In this document: in pieces, positions 1-8,724 of the stretch | How positions within the stretch are numbered: position 1 is the first letter of the stretch | Layout: each line of letters starts with the position of its first letter | The notes under the pieces: model-generated | Databases searched by the model: none | Seen by the model: the letters and a program-made list of their open reading frames with translations, nothing else | What the model was told of the DNA's origin: nothing | NCBI RefSeq assembly: GCF_030160295.1 | Contig: NZ_BSOB01000061.1 | Coordinates: 228,398 to 292,397, forward strand | Origin: Dyella acidisoli | GTDB taxonomy: Bacteria; Pseudomonadota; Gammaproteobacteria; Xanthomonadales; Rhodanobacteraceae | Direction: 5' to 3' | Length of the DNA stretch: 64,000 bases | Program-made: the position numbers and the translations under genes

Positions 1-54
1 CCTGCAGCGGCCGGTGTGGATGAGGATGGCATTCCGGATGATTTGATGTGGTGA
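1..54 (+). CDS. 3' end of an unidentified gene (partial)
   Basis: Frame 1 is open from the first base to a TGA at 52-54 and encodes an acidic tail ending DEDGIPDDLMW, which reads like a genuine protein C-terminus. The rest of the gene lies outside the window, so no function can be given. A palindromic repeat pair begins 26 bases later. Confidence 0.4.
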   Translation, partial: PAAAGVDEDGIPDDLMW

Positions 55-80
55 GCCGCTTCAAGGCTTGCTTGGTTGCG

Positions 81-147
81 TAGGTTGGGTGCAAACCCCA
101 ACTTCAGCTCCACAAATCGTGAGGTTGGGGTTTGCACCCCAACCTAC
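81..147. repeat. Inverted pair of the GTTGGGGT-type dispersed repeat
   Basis: A left copy (TAGGTTGGGTGCAAACCCC) and a right inverted copy form a hairpin between the partial gene and the 3' end of the next minus-strand gene. Other copies lie near 25592, 36291, 37394 and 45037. The repeat core is itself a palindrome, GTTGGGG-N6-CCCCAAC. Confidence 0.8.
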
Positions 148-150
148 ACA

Positions 151-2214
151 TTAAGCACTTTCGTTCTGCGTCAACGCGGCGTTGTCCCACCCATTCTTCG
201 GTAGGAAGCGATCACCGTACCGCTTTGCCAGCATTTCGAGTTTCTGTCGGATTTTCTCGACGCCTTCACTGCGCACGTATTGAATAGGGCCGCCACGGAA
301 CGGGGCAAAGCCGGTACCGAAAATCACACCTGCATCGAGCAGGTCTGCATCATCTACGACCTCGTCGCCGAGGCAGGCAACGGCTTCGTTGACCATGGCG
401 AGGATCATTCGATCTTGCAGATCCGGTGGCGGCGTGTAGTCGGGGTCCACTTGAGGCTTCTGCGGCTTGCCTTCCTGCCAAGTGTATAGGCCCTGGCCAT
501 CCTTCTTGCCGCGCTTGCCGGCTTCGAGCTTATCTTCCAGCCCCGGTGGTAGCTCCAATCCAAGGAATGGCGCGAGCTCTTTGCCGACCGATGCGCAAAC
601 ATCGAGGCCCACGGTGTCGGCCAGTTCGATTGGCCCCATCGGCATGCCGAAGATTTTTGCTTCCTTGTCGAGCACGGGTCCTGGCACACCTTCGTTGTAG
701 AGACGCAGTGCCTCGAGCAGGTAGGGCATCAGGATGCGGTTCACCAGAAAGCCCGGCGTGCCTTTCACTGCTACCGGCAATTTGCCGATGGCCTTGCAGA
801 AAGCCATCGCACGCTTTTCGATGGCCGGATCGAGCGCATCGTGGCGCACTACTTCCACGAGTGGCATTTGCGCTACGGGGTTGAAGAAATGCAGACCGAG
901 GAAACGCTGCGGTGCCGTCAAGCGCTTGCGCAATTCGTCCAACGGAATGGATGAAGTATTGGTCGCTAGAACGCCATTGCTATGGCTCAGCTGCGGTTCG
1001 ATCGTTGCGTACAGCGCTTCTTTTGCTTCGGGGTTTTCGAAGATTGCCTCGATCGCAAGATCAGCCTCTGCAACGCCAGTGCCTTCGACATCGGCGCGCA
1101 AGCGACGGCGGGTTTCTTCGACTTTTTCTGGCGCTTTCAGTTTTTTCTCGTACAGCGACTGTGCGCGGTCCAGCGCAGGCTGTATGAATTTCATCTCGCG
1201 ATCTTGCAGCGTCACATCGAAACCCTTGAACGCTGCCCATGCGGCAATATCGCCGCCCATCACGCCGGCGCCGACCACATGGACGTGGCGAATGCCGGCA
1301 TCGATGCCGCTACCTTGGCCTTTCAGGCGCTCTTGCAAGAAGAAGATGCGAATGAGGTTGCGCGCTGTGGATGTTTCCGCCAGCTTGGCCACCGAGCGCG
1401 CTTCGAGTTTCAGGCGTTGCTGGATATTGCTGCCGCCGCGCTTCCATACATCGATCAGCGCGAACGGTGCGGGGTAGTGTTCCTTGCGCACCTTGGCCGC
1501 GGTCTGCTTGATCACCATCGGCGCCAGAATTTGACGCGCCAGCCACGCGTTGGTTGCCCAGGCGGTGGCTCGCTGCGCGAACGGACGCGCATGAGGGTGG
1601 CGGAGAAGGGCGCGTGCCTCCGCCATCAATTCGTCCGGACGTGCCAGCCGATCGACCACGCCCAGACCCTTGGCCTTGCGGGCGGAAAGGGCCTTGCCCG
1701 TCAGCATCACAGGCAGTGCTTCCACAGCGCCGATCAAACGCGGCAGGCGGGCTGACCCACCCCAGCCCGGGTGGATGCCCAGCATGACCTCGGGCAGCCC
1801 GATCCGCGTTTTCTCATCGTCGACGGCAATGCGTTGCCGGCAGGCAAGAATCAGTTCGGTACCACCGCCCATGCAGGCGCCGTGAATAGCGGCAACCGTA
1901 GGGCAGGGCAGTCGTGCCAGTGCATCGAAAACGCGCTGGCCGTTTTCGATGTTTTCCAGCACCGTGCCTTGTTTGGCGTATTCAACGAATTCTTTGATGT
2001 CCGCACCGACCGCAAAGCCGTTCGCCTTGGCCGAATGGACAATCACCCCAGCGGGCTTCTCGATCGCCAGCCGTTCCACGATCTGCCCGAGCTCGTCCAG
2101 CAGCTCGCGGGAAATAGCGTTGACGCTGCTGTGAGCGCGATCCAGGGTAAGGGTAACGATGCCACTGTCATCCAGGCTCGTTTTCCAGTGATTGAAGCGC
2201 AATCCTTCGAACAT
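151..2214 (-). CDS. Fatty-acid oxidation multifunctional protein (enoyl-CoA hydratase / 3-hydroxyacyl-CoA dehydrogenase)
   Basis: This 687-residue protein has the FadB/FadJ layout and should hydrate trans-2-enoyl-CoA and oxidise the resulting 3-hydroxyacyl-CoA with NAD in beta-oxidation. The N-terminal crotonase half shows GADIKEF, the oxyanion GGGTELILA stretch and a catalytic glutamate in GLPEVMLGIHPGWGG. The second half opens with a Rossmann motif (VVGAGVMGGDIAAW), followed by NTSSIPLDEL and the HFFNPV block. The start chosen is the ATG of MFEGLRF; 35 further in-frame residues upstream have no family resemblance. No thiolase partner (fadA/fadI) adjoins it here, so FadB and FadJ cannot be told apart. 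It is transcribed divergently from the gene at 2397. Confidence 0.93.
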   Translation of the reverse strand: MFEGLRFNHWKTSLDDSGIVTLTLDRAHSSVNAISRELLDELGQIVERLAIEKPAGVIVHSAKANGFAVGADIKEFVEYAKQGTVLENIENGQRVFDALARLPCPTVAAIHGACMGGGTELILACRQRIAVDDEKTRIGLPEVMLGIHPGWGGSARLPRLIGAVEALPVMLTGKALSARKAKGLGVVDRLARPDELMAEARALLRHPHARPFAQRATAWATNAWLARQILAPMVIKQTAAKVRKEHYPAPFALIDVWKRGGSNIQQRLKLEARSVAKLAETSTARNLIRIFFLQERLKGQGSGIDAGIRHVHVVGAGVMGGDIAAWAAFKGFDVTLQDREMKFIQPALDRAQSLYEKKLKAPEKVEETRRRLRADVEGTGVAEADLAIEAIFENPEAKEALYATIEPQLSHSNGVLATNTSSIPLDELRKRLTAPQRFLGLHFFNPVAQMPLVEVVRHDALDPAIEKRAMAFCKAIGKLPVAVKGTPGFLVNRILMPYLLEALRLYNEGVPGPVLDKEAKIFGMPMGPIELADTVGLDVCASVGKELAPFLGLELPPGLEDKLEAGKRGKKDGQGLYTWQEGKPQKPQVDPDYTPPPDLQDRMILAMVNEAVACLGDEVVDDADLLDAGVIFGTGFAPFRGGPIQYVRSEGVEKIRQKLEMLAKRYGDRFLPKNGWDNAALTQNESA

Positions 2215-2396
2215 GGGGCTTGGGGAGATGGCCGAGAGGCCCTCACCATACCGTCCCGCAGCGATGATTGCGAGACGTACCATTCGGGACGGTATGTATC
2301 GGTATGCCGCATGGATCACGCCTTCGCGTTCCGGCTATTGCGCTTCCCGCACGACCGCGTAACGTACGAGACGCGATCACTTCTCTTTTTGGCGGT

Positions 2397-2888
2397 ATGA
2401 CTTCCCTGATGGCCCCTGCGCCGCTTGCCGGCAGCGACATTTACGAGCGCATCCTGACTGCGCCCGGGGGATTGGTCGTGCTTGAGCACGTGGACAGCAA
2501 TGCCGTGATCGAACAGTTTCGCGCCCTTGCTCGCCTCAACGGGCAATCGGTCTACCTGTGGCGACCGGAAAACGGCATGGAGAACCTGCGCGAGGCGCAT
2601 GCCGTCATTCCTGGCTCGCAGCGCCTGGGCAATGCCTTGCGATATATCCAGCAAAGTATTCATTTCGGTGTCTACCTGCTTTCTCCGTTTCCCCTGCCGC
2701 TGGTGCCGACGGACAGTACCCTGCTGCGGCAGCTCGCACGTGCACCGGCCGGTCACGTGCGTCGGGTGGTGCTGCTGGACGCACCGGAAACATTAGTTTC
2801 GAGCATCGACGACGTCGCCGTGCGGTTGGGCAGCGCGGCGGATACGATCCAGCGCCCACGCCTGCGTGACGGACGATGGCTGCTGTGA
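2397..2888 (+). CDS. Conserved hypothetical protein upstream of a c-di-GMP enzyme
   Basis: A 163-residue protein starting MTSLMAPAPLAG; an in-frame start 129 bases upstream would add an unlikely arginine-rich tail. It has no signal peptide or membrane segment and no motif I recognise. Its reading frame overlaps the start of the GGDEF/EAL gene by 13 bases, which implies co-translation and a shared role, perhaps as a regulatory partner of that enzyme. Function is unknown. Confidence 0.75.
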   Translation: MTSLMAPAPLAGSDIYERILTAPGGLVVLEHVDSNAVIEQFRALARLNGQSVYLWRPENGMENLREAHAVIPGSQRLGNALRYIQQSIHFGVYLLSPFPLPLVPTDSTLLRQLARAPAGHVRRVVLLDAPETLVSSIDDVAVRLGSAADTIQRPRLRDGRWLL

Positions 2889-5494
2889 GCGTGACGACCT
2901 TTCAAGCTGGCATCTTGCTGGTGGCTTCTCAGCGTGAGCTTCGTCGCGAACTGTTCGACGTGCTTGATCGCGAGGGTCACCCGACCATCCACTCCGCGCG
3001 CGACACCACTCATGCAGCCATCCTGCTGGAAGGGCGCGAACCGCTTGCGCTGATCGTGGTGGTTTTCGAGGGCGACGGGCGTGCCAGCTCCACCTTGTGC
3101 GAACAGTTGCGCTTGCTGCCTCCATGCGCGGACGTGCCCATCATTGCTGTGTTGGTCGATGACGCGACGATCAGGCCGACGCAATTGCCCTCCGCGATTG
3201 GAAGCTGGGTGTATGCATCGCAGATTGGCACGGAGCTGATCGCGCGCTGGCAACAACTGCATAGCGGAAAGCGCATGCCTGTTGCAGAGGCCACCACGAG
3301 CGCATCGCCGGTGGTTCCTTTGGTTGCGCCATCGGCATCTTCAGCGAGCGACTACCACTACCGCTTCGTGTTCGAAGAAAACGAAGGCGATTGGCTCATC
3401 GTTGATCCGGCCGCCGAGCGTGTAGTGGAAGCAAACCCTGCTTACATACGGCATAGCGGCCTGGCCAATAGCCTGCTGGTCGGTACGCCGTTGCCGGAAG
3501 TGCTGATCTTTGAATCGGTCAGCCTGGAAAAGGCACTTTTCGATGCGGATCGAAGCTGGCTCCCGTGCCGGCGCAAGTCGATCCGCGGCCACGATACTGG
3601 CGAAGCCAACGTGCGTCGCATGCGTCAAAACGGTCGCGACATGGCTGCGTTGCAGTTTCGCAGCGCCAGCGCCAGTGTGCGTCCAGGGGCCGCCTTGGCG
3701 GTATTGGCGCGCTTGTTCTCTGGCACTCACGATGAAGCGATCGTGCCGGAAACAGCGCGACTGCTGCTCGACGAAATGGACCTCGATTACATCGCAGTGT
3801 GGTCGGCGCGCCCGGAAGAAAGCAGCGTGCCGGTACAGATCGTGCAGCGCTGGCGAGGTGAGGAGCAAGTCTGGCCCGGTCCGCAATTGCAAAGTTCGTT
3901 GCGCCTGGTGCTCAGCGGTCGCGCGTTGATACATCCAAACGATGCCCGTCGTCTCGCCGATGTCGATCCGCTGATCGGTCTATTAGGTCTGCGCGGATTC
4001 GTCGGCTTGCCCTTGCTCGACGAACGGCGCAGCGTGCTAGGTGCCTTGCTGGCGGGCAGTCGTCATCCCTTCAGTGAACCCAGCATCGTGGAACCGGTGT
4101 TGCATTGCACGGCGGCGCATTTCGCGCATATGCTCGAATTGCGGCGCACGCGCGAGCAGGGGCGCGCCGAAGGCCTGCTGGACGCTCTCACCGGTCTACC
4201 CAATCGTCTGCTGTTCAATGATCGCCTCGATACGATCATTCGCGAGGCGAATCGCACCGGTGAAACGTTCGCGGTGCTGTTTGTGGACCTGGACCGCTTC
4301 AAGTTCATCAACGACACGCTCGGTCATGCCGTGGGCGACCAAGTGCTGGTTGCTGTGACGCAACGGTTGCGCAGCAGCGTGCGCGCTTCCGATACGGTGG
4401 CGCGTTATGCGGGTGACGAATTCACGATCGTGTTGCGTCACATAGTGAAGACCGATGACGTGTTGCGCGTGGCGGAAAAAATCGTGCAGCTGATGGATGC
4501 GCCACTGCATCTGGAAGACGGCCCGGAATTGCAAGTGACGGCATCCATCGGTGTCAGCTTCTTCCCGGAAGATGCGCTCGACGCCGAAACGCTGCTCAAA
4601 CATGCGGACGAAGCGATGTATGCGGCCAAGAGCGCGGGCCGCAACAATTATCGCGTCTATGACGTCAGCCCAGCGCAGGAACAACAGAACGCTGCGCTGA
4701 AAGCACGGCTGCGTCATGCCGAAGGCAACGGAGAGTTGCGTGTTTTCTATCAGCCGCAAGTCAATGCGCAAACAGAGGACATCGTCGGCATGGAAGCGCT
4801 GCTGCGTTGGGAGCACCCGGAGCTGGGCAACATCGGCCCCGGTTTCTTCATTCCGCTGGCAGAGGAAACCGGGCTGATCGTATCGATCGGCGAATGGGTG
4901 CTGCGCACGGCCTGTAAACAAGCCAAAGAATGGGAAGATCGGTTCGGTCTGCGCCTGCGGCTGGGCGTGAATCTCTCCGCGGTACAGCTCATGCAGCCGG
5001 ACTTGCCGGAGATAGTGGCTGCAGTACTGGAGGAAACGGAACTCGATCCCGGACTACTGGAACTGGAAGTCACCGAAAGCATCAGCATCAAAGCCGCGCC
5101 CAACCTGATGGAGAACATGCAGCGGCTGCACAAGCTGGGTTGCCACATCGCCATCGACGATTTCGGTACCGGCGCTGCTTCCCTGGATTATCTGCGCAAG
5201 CTGCCCGCCGATCGCATCAAGATCGATCAAAGCTTCGTGCGCAATATTGGTGTCGATCCGGACGATGAGGCGATCGTGCGCGCTACGATTGAAATGGCGC
5301 ATCGTCTCAAGCGCGGGGTGGTGGCCGAAGGCGTGGAAATCGAGCAGCACCTGCAGTTCCTGCGCGCCAACCACTGCGATGAACTGCAAGGTTACTTGTT
5401 CTGCCGGCCCTTGCCGCACCCCACCTTCGAGCGCCTGCTGGGCGAACGTGAGCGGCTCTTGTCCGGACAGGGCCTGTCGGCTGTCACAGCGTAA
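2876..5494 (+). CDS. Pseudo-receiver/PAS/GAF/GGDEF/EAL cyclic-di-GMP signalling protein
   Basis: An 872-residue soluble protein expected to make and/or degrade cyclic di-GMP. Residues 10-120 resemble a response-regulator receiver but lack the acidic pair and the phospho-acceptor aspartate (LIVVVFEG where LLLLD is normal), so phosphorylation is unlikely. A PAS-like segment (about 155-255) and a GAF-like segment (about 270-425) follow. The GGDEF domain carries AGDEF at 512-516, an accepted active variant, with an RASD product-inhibition site at 503-506. The EAL domain has EAL at 640-642, DDFGTG and the KIDQSFV strand, so its catalytic core looks intact. The start overlaps the upstream hypothetical gene by 13 bases. 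Confidence 0.93.
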   Translation: MAAVSVTTFQAGILLVASQRELRRELFDVLDREGHPTIHSARDTTHAAILLEGREPLALIVVVFEGDGRASSTLCEQLRLLPPCADVPIIAVLVDDATIRPTQLPSAIGSWVYASQIGTELIARWQQLHSGKRMPVAEATTSASPVVPLVAPSASSASDYHYRFVFEENEGDWLIVDPAAERVVEANPAYIRHSGLANSLLVGTPLPEVLIFESVSLEKALFDADRSWLPCRRKSIRGHDTGEANVRRMRQNGRDMAALQFRSASASVRPGAALAVLARLFSGTHDEAIVPETARLLLDEMDLDYIAVWSARPEESSVPVQIVQRWRGEEQVWPGPQLQSSLRLVLSGRALIHPNDARRLADVDPLIGLLGLRGFVGLPLLDERRSVLGALLAGSRHPFSEPSIVEPVLHCTAAHFAHMLELRRTREQGRAEGLLDALTGLPNRLLFNDRLDTIIREANRTGETFAVLFVDLDRFKFINDTLGHAVGDQVLVAVTQRLRSSVRASDTVARYAGDEFTIVLRHIVKTDDVLRVAEKIVQLMDAPLHLEDGPELQVTASIGVSFFPEDALDAETLLKHADEAMYAAKSAGRNNYRVYDVSPAQEQQNAALKARLRHAEGNGELRVFYQPQVNAQTEDIVGMEALLRWEHPELGNIGPGFFIPLAEETGLIVSIGEWVLRTACKQAKEWEDRFGLRLRLGVNLSAVQLMQPDLPEIVAAVLEETELDPGLLELEVTESISIKAAPNLMENMQRLHKLGCHIAIDDFGTGAASLDYLRKLPADRIKIDQSFVRNIGVDPDDEAIVRATIEMAHRLKRGVVAEGVEIEQHLQFLRANHCDELQGYLFCRPLPHPTFERLLGERERLLSGQGLSAVTA

Positions 5495-5568
5495 AACTCT
5501 ACGCTGGCTTGAGCCACGTACGGATGTCCCCAACTTTAGAATGCCGATAGACTCGACGTTCGCCTGCT

Positions 5569-5595
5569 GAACTTGCAGGCTCGCAGCCGGTCAGA
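5569..5595 (+). promoter_or_regulatory. Sigma-E-type promoter of rpoE
   Basis: GAACTT at 5569-5574 and TCAGA at 5591-5595 are separated by exactly 16 bases, matching the ECF sigma-E consensus (GAACTT N16 TCTGA). It lies about 60 bases before the rpoE start, which implies positive autoregulation. Confidence 0.65.
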
Positions 5596-5657
5596 GCAGC
5601 TCATCCATCCGACGGGGAAAGTCCCGGCATGGTCCAGTGACGAAGGAGACGGCCCGG

Positions 5658-6254
5658 ATGGGCGACAACGAACTCGATAGTGCGCTGGTTGAGCGTGTAC
5701 AAAACGGAGACAAGCGCGCCTTCGATCTGTTGGTGCGCAAATATCAGAACAAGGTCATCAGCCTCATTTCCCGCTACGTACACAACGCAGCCGAATGCGA
5801 GGACGTGGCCCAGGAGGCTTTCGTCAGGGCGTGGCGGGCGATCGGCTCGTTCCGCGGCGAGAGTGCTTTCTATACTTGGATGTACAAAATTGCCGTGAAC
5901 ACGGCCAAGAATCACTTGGTGGCCATGGGCCGGCGGCCGCCGACCGACGACATTGCGATCGAAGATGCGGTCTATGTGCCTGGTGCTGACCGCATGCAGG
6001 AAAGCGCCACCCCCGAACGCGAATTAATGCGACAAGAAATTGAACAAACGGTATTCGCCACTGTCCAAGCCTTGCCCGAGGAGCTGCGGACAGCCATCAC
6101 CCTGCGTGAAGTGGAAGGCCTCAGCTACGAAGAGATTGCCGAGGCCATGGGCTGCCCGATCGGTACGGTGCGTTCGCGCATCTTCCGGGCACGTGAGGCG
6201 ATCGATGAAAAGTTGCGGCCACTTCTCTCAGACCGCGAGGATCGAATGTCATGA
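5658..6254 (+). CDS. rpoE: RNA polymerase sigma-E (ECF) factor RpoE/AlgU
   Basis: A 198-residue ECF sigma factor directing envelope-stress transcription. Region 2 shows DLLVRKYQNKV, EDVAQEAFVRAWRAI and FYTWMYKIAVNTAKN; region 4 shows LREVEGLSYEEIAEAMGCPIGTVRSRIFRAREAI. The ATG at 5658 is chosen over an in-frame GTG at 5637 because AAGGAGA lies 8 bases before it, inside the longer version. The gene overlaps the anti-sigma gene by 4 bases (ATGTCATGA). An upstream sigma-E-like promoter indicates autoregulation. Order rpoE-rseA-mucD is as in Xanthomonas. Confidence 0.97.
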   Translation: MGDNELDSALVERVQNGDKRAFDLLVRKYQNKVISLISRYVHNAAECEDVAQEAFVRAWRAIGSFRGESAFYTWMYKIAVNTAKNHLVAMGRRPPTDDIAIEDAVYVPGADRMQESATPERELMRQEIEQTVFATVQALPEELRTAITLREVEGLSYEEIAEAMGCPIGTVRSRIFRAREAIDEKLRPLLSDREDRMS

Positions 6255-6910
6255 CTGAAGCCAATATGGAAAATCTTTCCGCAGCCATGGACGGTGAGTT
6301 GTCCAGGGAAGAACTGCGCTTCTTGTTGCGCAGGCTCGACCACGATGCGTCGCTGCAGCAGACCTGGGCGCGCTATCACGTGGCGGGCGATGGTCTTCGC
6401 CGTCAACTGCCGCTTGTGGCGAGCACCGGTTTCGCAAGTCGCGTGATGATCGCGATCGAAGGCGAACAGGTGACCGGCAAAGCCCCCAGGCGCGATTGGT
6501 TGCGGTTGTCATTGGGCGGTGCGATTGCTGCCAGCGTGGCAGTGGCAGCGCTGATGGTTTCGCAGCCGACTGCTCCCGATTCCGAACGTCCGGCCCGTCT
6601 TGCTGCTAACAGTGGCACGGCATCGCCGGGTGTTCGCACCAGCGCATCACTCGCCGCTGCCAATGCTGTGCATGCGAGCAACGATTCGCTGGCGGCCGTG
6701 CCGTCCTATTTGAGCCCTTATTCGGCCTCGGCATTGAGCCAGCGTGCTTCCGTAACGCTTGGCGAGCCGTCGGATAATCCGCTGTTCCAGCGCTATTCCA
6801 GCCAGACATACTCCATTCATGGCTACAAAGCGCTGAACAACCAAGACGGCAGCTACCTGCTGTTGATCGATACGCCACAGGCCCGGCCCGCGGCGCAAGG
6901 CGCCCGTTAA
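6251..6910 (+). CDS. rseA: Anti-sigma-E factor RseA/MucA family
   Basis: A 219-residue single-pass inner-membrane protein that would hold sigma-E inactive. The cytoplasmic N-terminal domain has the family signature (NLSAAMDGELSREELRFLLRRL, WARYHVAGDGLR), followed by one membrane segment around residues 82-102 and a periplasmic tail rich in Ala and Ser. It overlaps rpoE by 4 bases, so sigma and anti-sigma are translationally coupled. No rseB/mucB gene follows; a DegP-type protease gene comes next instead. Confidence 0.93.
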   Translation: MTEANMENLSAAMDGELSREELRFLLRRLDHDASLQQTWARYHVAGDGLRRQLPLVASTGFASRVMIAIEGEQVTGKAPRRDWLRLSLGGAIAASVAVAALMVSQPTAPDSERPARLAANSGTASPGVRTSASLAAANAVHASNDSLAAVPSYLSPYSASALSQRASVTLGEPSDNPLFQRYSSQTYSIHGYKALNNQDGSYLLLIDTPQARPAAQGAR

Positions 6911-6921
6911 GTAGCAGTCTC

Positions 6922-6950
6922 CGGAAGCGGTGGGCTTGGCCCGCCGTTTC
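6922..6950 (+). terminator. GC hairpin after rseA (weak terminator or attenuator)
   Basis: GGAAGCGGTGGGC and GCCCGCCGTTTCC can pair around a TTG loop just after the rseA stop. There is no T-run, so it may only reduce read-through into the protease gene. Confidence 0.4.
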
Positions 6951-7061
6951 CTGCGCCAGCCGCCGAGGCTTCCCGCTTTCTTCATTATTGTCTCCCCTCT
7001 TTCGTTCCGACTTGCGAGTTCTGGCGCGTGAGATGGGGCGTCTAGAACTTGAGGAGGAGTC

Positions 7062-8543
7062 ATGAGTCATTCCCGTCTCGTCAGGAGTCGTCTTTTCAGT
7101 GGCCTGCTCGGCTGCGCCTTAGGGGTGGGCGCTATGGCGCCCAGCGCCATGGCCTGGGCGCAGGCTGCTCCAACCGTTGGGGGGCTGCCGGATTTCACAG
7201 GCATCGTCGAAAAGAACGCTCCGGCCGTGGTGCACGTGGAAGCCAAGTATTCTGGTCGCACGCCGAAGAGTGCCGGTGGCGCACCCATGCAGGGAATCGA
7301 TCCGGGACAAGCGGAAATCTTCCGCCGTTTCTTCGGCATGCCCATGATGCCGTCCCCGGAAGAACAGAAACATACGTCGCTGGGATCGGGTTTCATCATC
7401 TCCAGTGACGGCTACATCCTCACCAACAATCATGTAGTCGATCACGCGGACGTCGTGACCGTGCGCTTGCAGGATCGCCGTACGTTGACCGCAAAGGTGG
7501 TGGGTACTGATCCCACCTATGACATCGCGTTGCTGAAAGTCGATACGGGTGGCAGCCTGCCGACTGTGACTATCGGCGACTCTCGCTTGCTCAAGCCCGG
7601 CCAGTGGGTGCTTGCCATCGGTTCGCCATTCGGCTTTGACTACACCGTGACGCAGGGCATCGTGAGTGCAGTGGGTCGCAGCCTCGGTGCAGGCGATCAG
7701 CCCAGTACCTCGTTCATCCAGACCGATGTGCCGATCAACCGCGGCAATTCCGGCGGCCCGCTGTTCAACCTGCAAGGGCAGGTGGTGGGCGTGAATTCGC
7801 AGATCTATTCGGACACCGGCGGCTACCAGGGCGTTGCGTTCTCGATTCCGATCGATCTGGCGATGAGCGTGGTCGATCAGCTCAAAACCAGGGGCTATGT
7901 CACGCGCGGCATGCTGGGCGTGGAGATCAAGCCGGTCGATGAGGACATGGTGAAGGCCCTCAAACTCGATAGCGCGAAGGGCGCTATCGTGGTCAATGTG
8001 TCGCCGGACAGCGCCGCGCAGAAGGCGGGCCTGCAATCGGGTGACGTGATCCTTTCTTACAATGATCACGACATCGTTCAAGGAACCGACCTGCCGCCTT
8101 TGGTCTCGATGACCAAGCCGGGTTCGACTGTGCCGATCAAGATCCTGCGCGATGGCAAGGAAAAAACCGTCGAAGCTACCATCGGCACCATGCCGCGCGA
8201 CCAGAACGGCCGCTCCGCACTGGGCAAGGCGGCGCCGAGCAGTGGTTCCGATGCATTTGGCTTGAGCGTGGAAAACGTGGACGCCGCTGCGCGCAGTCAG
8301 CTTGGACTGAAGGCAGGCGAGGGCGTGGCCATTGCGAACGTCACCGGCCCGGTGGCCGCCCAGGCCGGTTTGCAGCCGGGTGATGTGATTCTGATGGTCA
8401 ACCAGAAGAAGGTAAGCAGCGTCGAAGCTTTCCGCGCCGCCACTGCCGGTGTGAAGCCGGGCGACACCGTGTTGCTGCTGGTGCGTCGGGGCGATGCCAA
8501 CAATTTCATCGCGCTGACCGTTCCCAGCGAGAAGGATCAGTAA
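7062..8543 (+). CDS. mucD: Periplasmic serine protease of the DegP/MucD family
   Basis: A 493-residue HtrA-type protease and chaperone of the periplasm. A signal peptide (about residues 1-30, ending in AWAQA) precedes a trypsin-like domain with triad His124 (TNNHVV), Asp154 (TYDIALL) and Ser230 (RGNSGGPLF), then two PDZ domains (about 285-375 and 395-490). An AGGAGGAG ribosome site sits 5-10 bases before the ATG. Position behind rpoE-rseA, as in Xanthomonas and Pseudomonas mucD, puts it in the envelope-stress regulon. Confidence 0.95.
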   Translation: MSHSRLVRSRLFSGLLGCALGVGAMAPSAMAWAQAAPTVGGLPDFTGIVEKNAPAVVHVEAKYSGRTPKSAGGAPMQGIDPGQAEIFRRFFGMPMMPSPEEQKHTSLGSGFIISSDGYILTNNHVVDHADVVTVRLQDRRTLTAKVVGTDPTYDIALLKVDTGGSLPTVTIGDSRLLKPGQWVLAIGSPFGFDYTVTQGIVSAVGRSLGAGDQPSTSFIQTDVPINRGNSGGPLFNLQGQVVGVNSQIYSDTGGYQGVAFSIPIDLAMSVVDQLKTRGYVTRGMLGVEIKPVDEDMVKALKLDSAKGAIVVNVSPDSAAQKAGLQSGDVILSYNDHDIVQGTDLPPLVSMTKPGSTVPIKILRDGKEKTVEATIGTMPRDQNGRSALGKAAPSSGSDAFGLSVENVDAAARSQLGLKAGEGVAIANVTGPVAAQAGLQPGDVILMVNQKKVSSVEAFRAATAGVKPGDTVLLLVRRGDANNFIALTVPSEKDQ

Positions 8544-8555
8544 TCAAGCCTCAAG

Positions 8556-8586
8556 AAGACCCGCCCGCGTGGCGGGTCTTCATTTA
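8556..8586 (+). terminator. Intrinsic terminator after mucD
   Basis: AAGACCCGCC (8556-8565) and GGCGGGTCTT (8571-8580) form a perfect 10-bp stem with a CGCGT loop, followed by a short T-rich stretch. It separates the stress operon from lepA. Confidence 0.85.
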
Positions 8587-8724
8587 TGGGGCCTAGGAGC
8601 CAGCCGCACCGCGATGTCATGGGCTGGCGTTCTCAAACCATGCGATAATGACCGGCTAATATCGCCATCCCGGCGATAGCCGGCCTTTCGCATCGCGCGA
8701 GGTCGTGAAGCTGACAGCGTGCCC

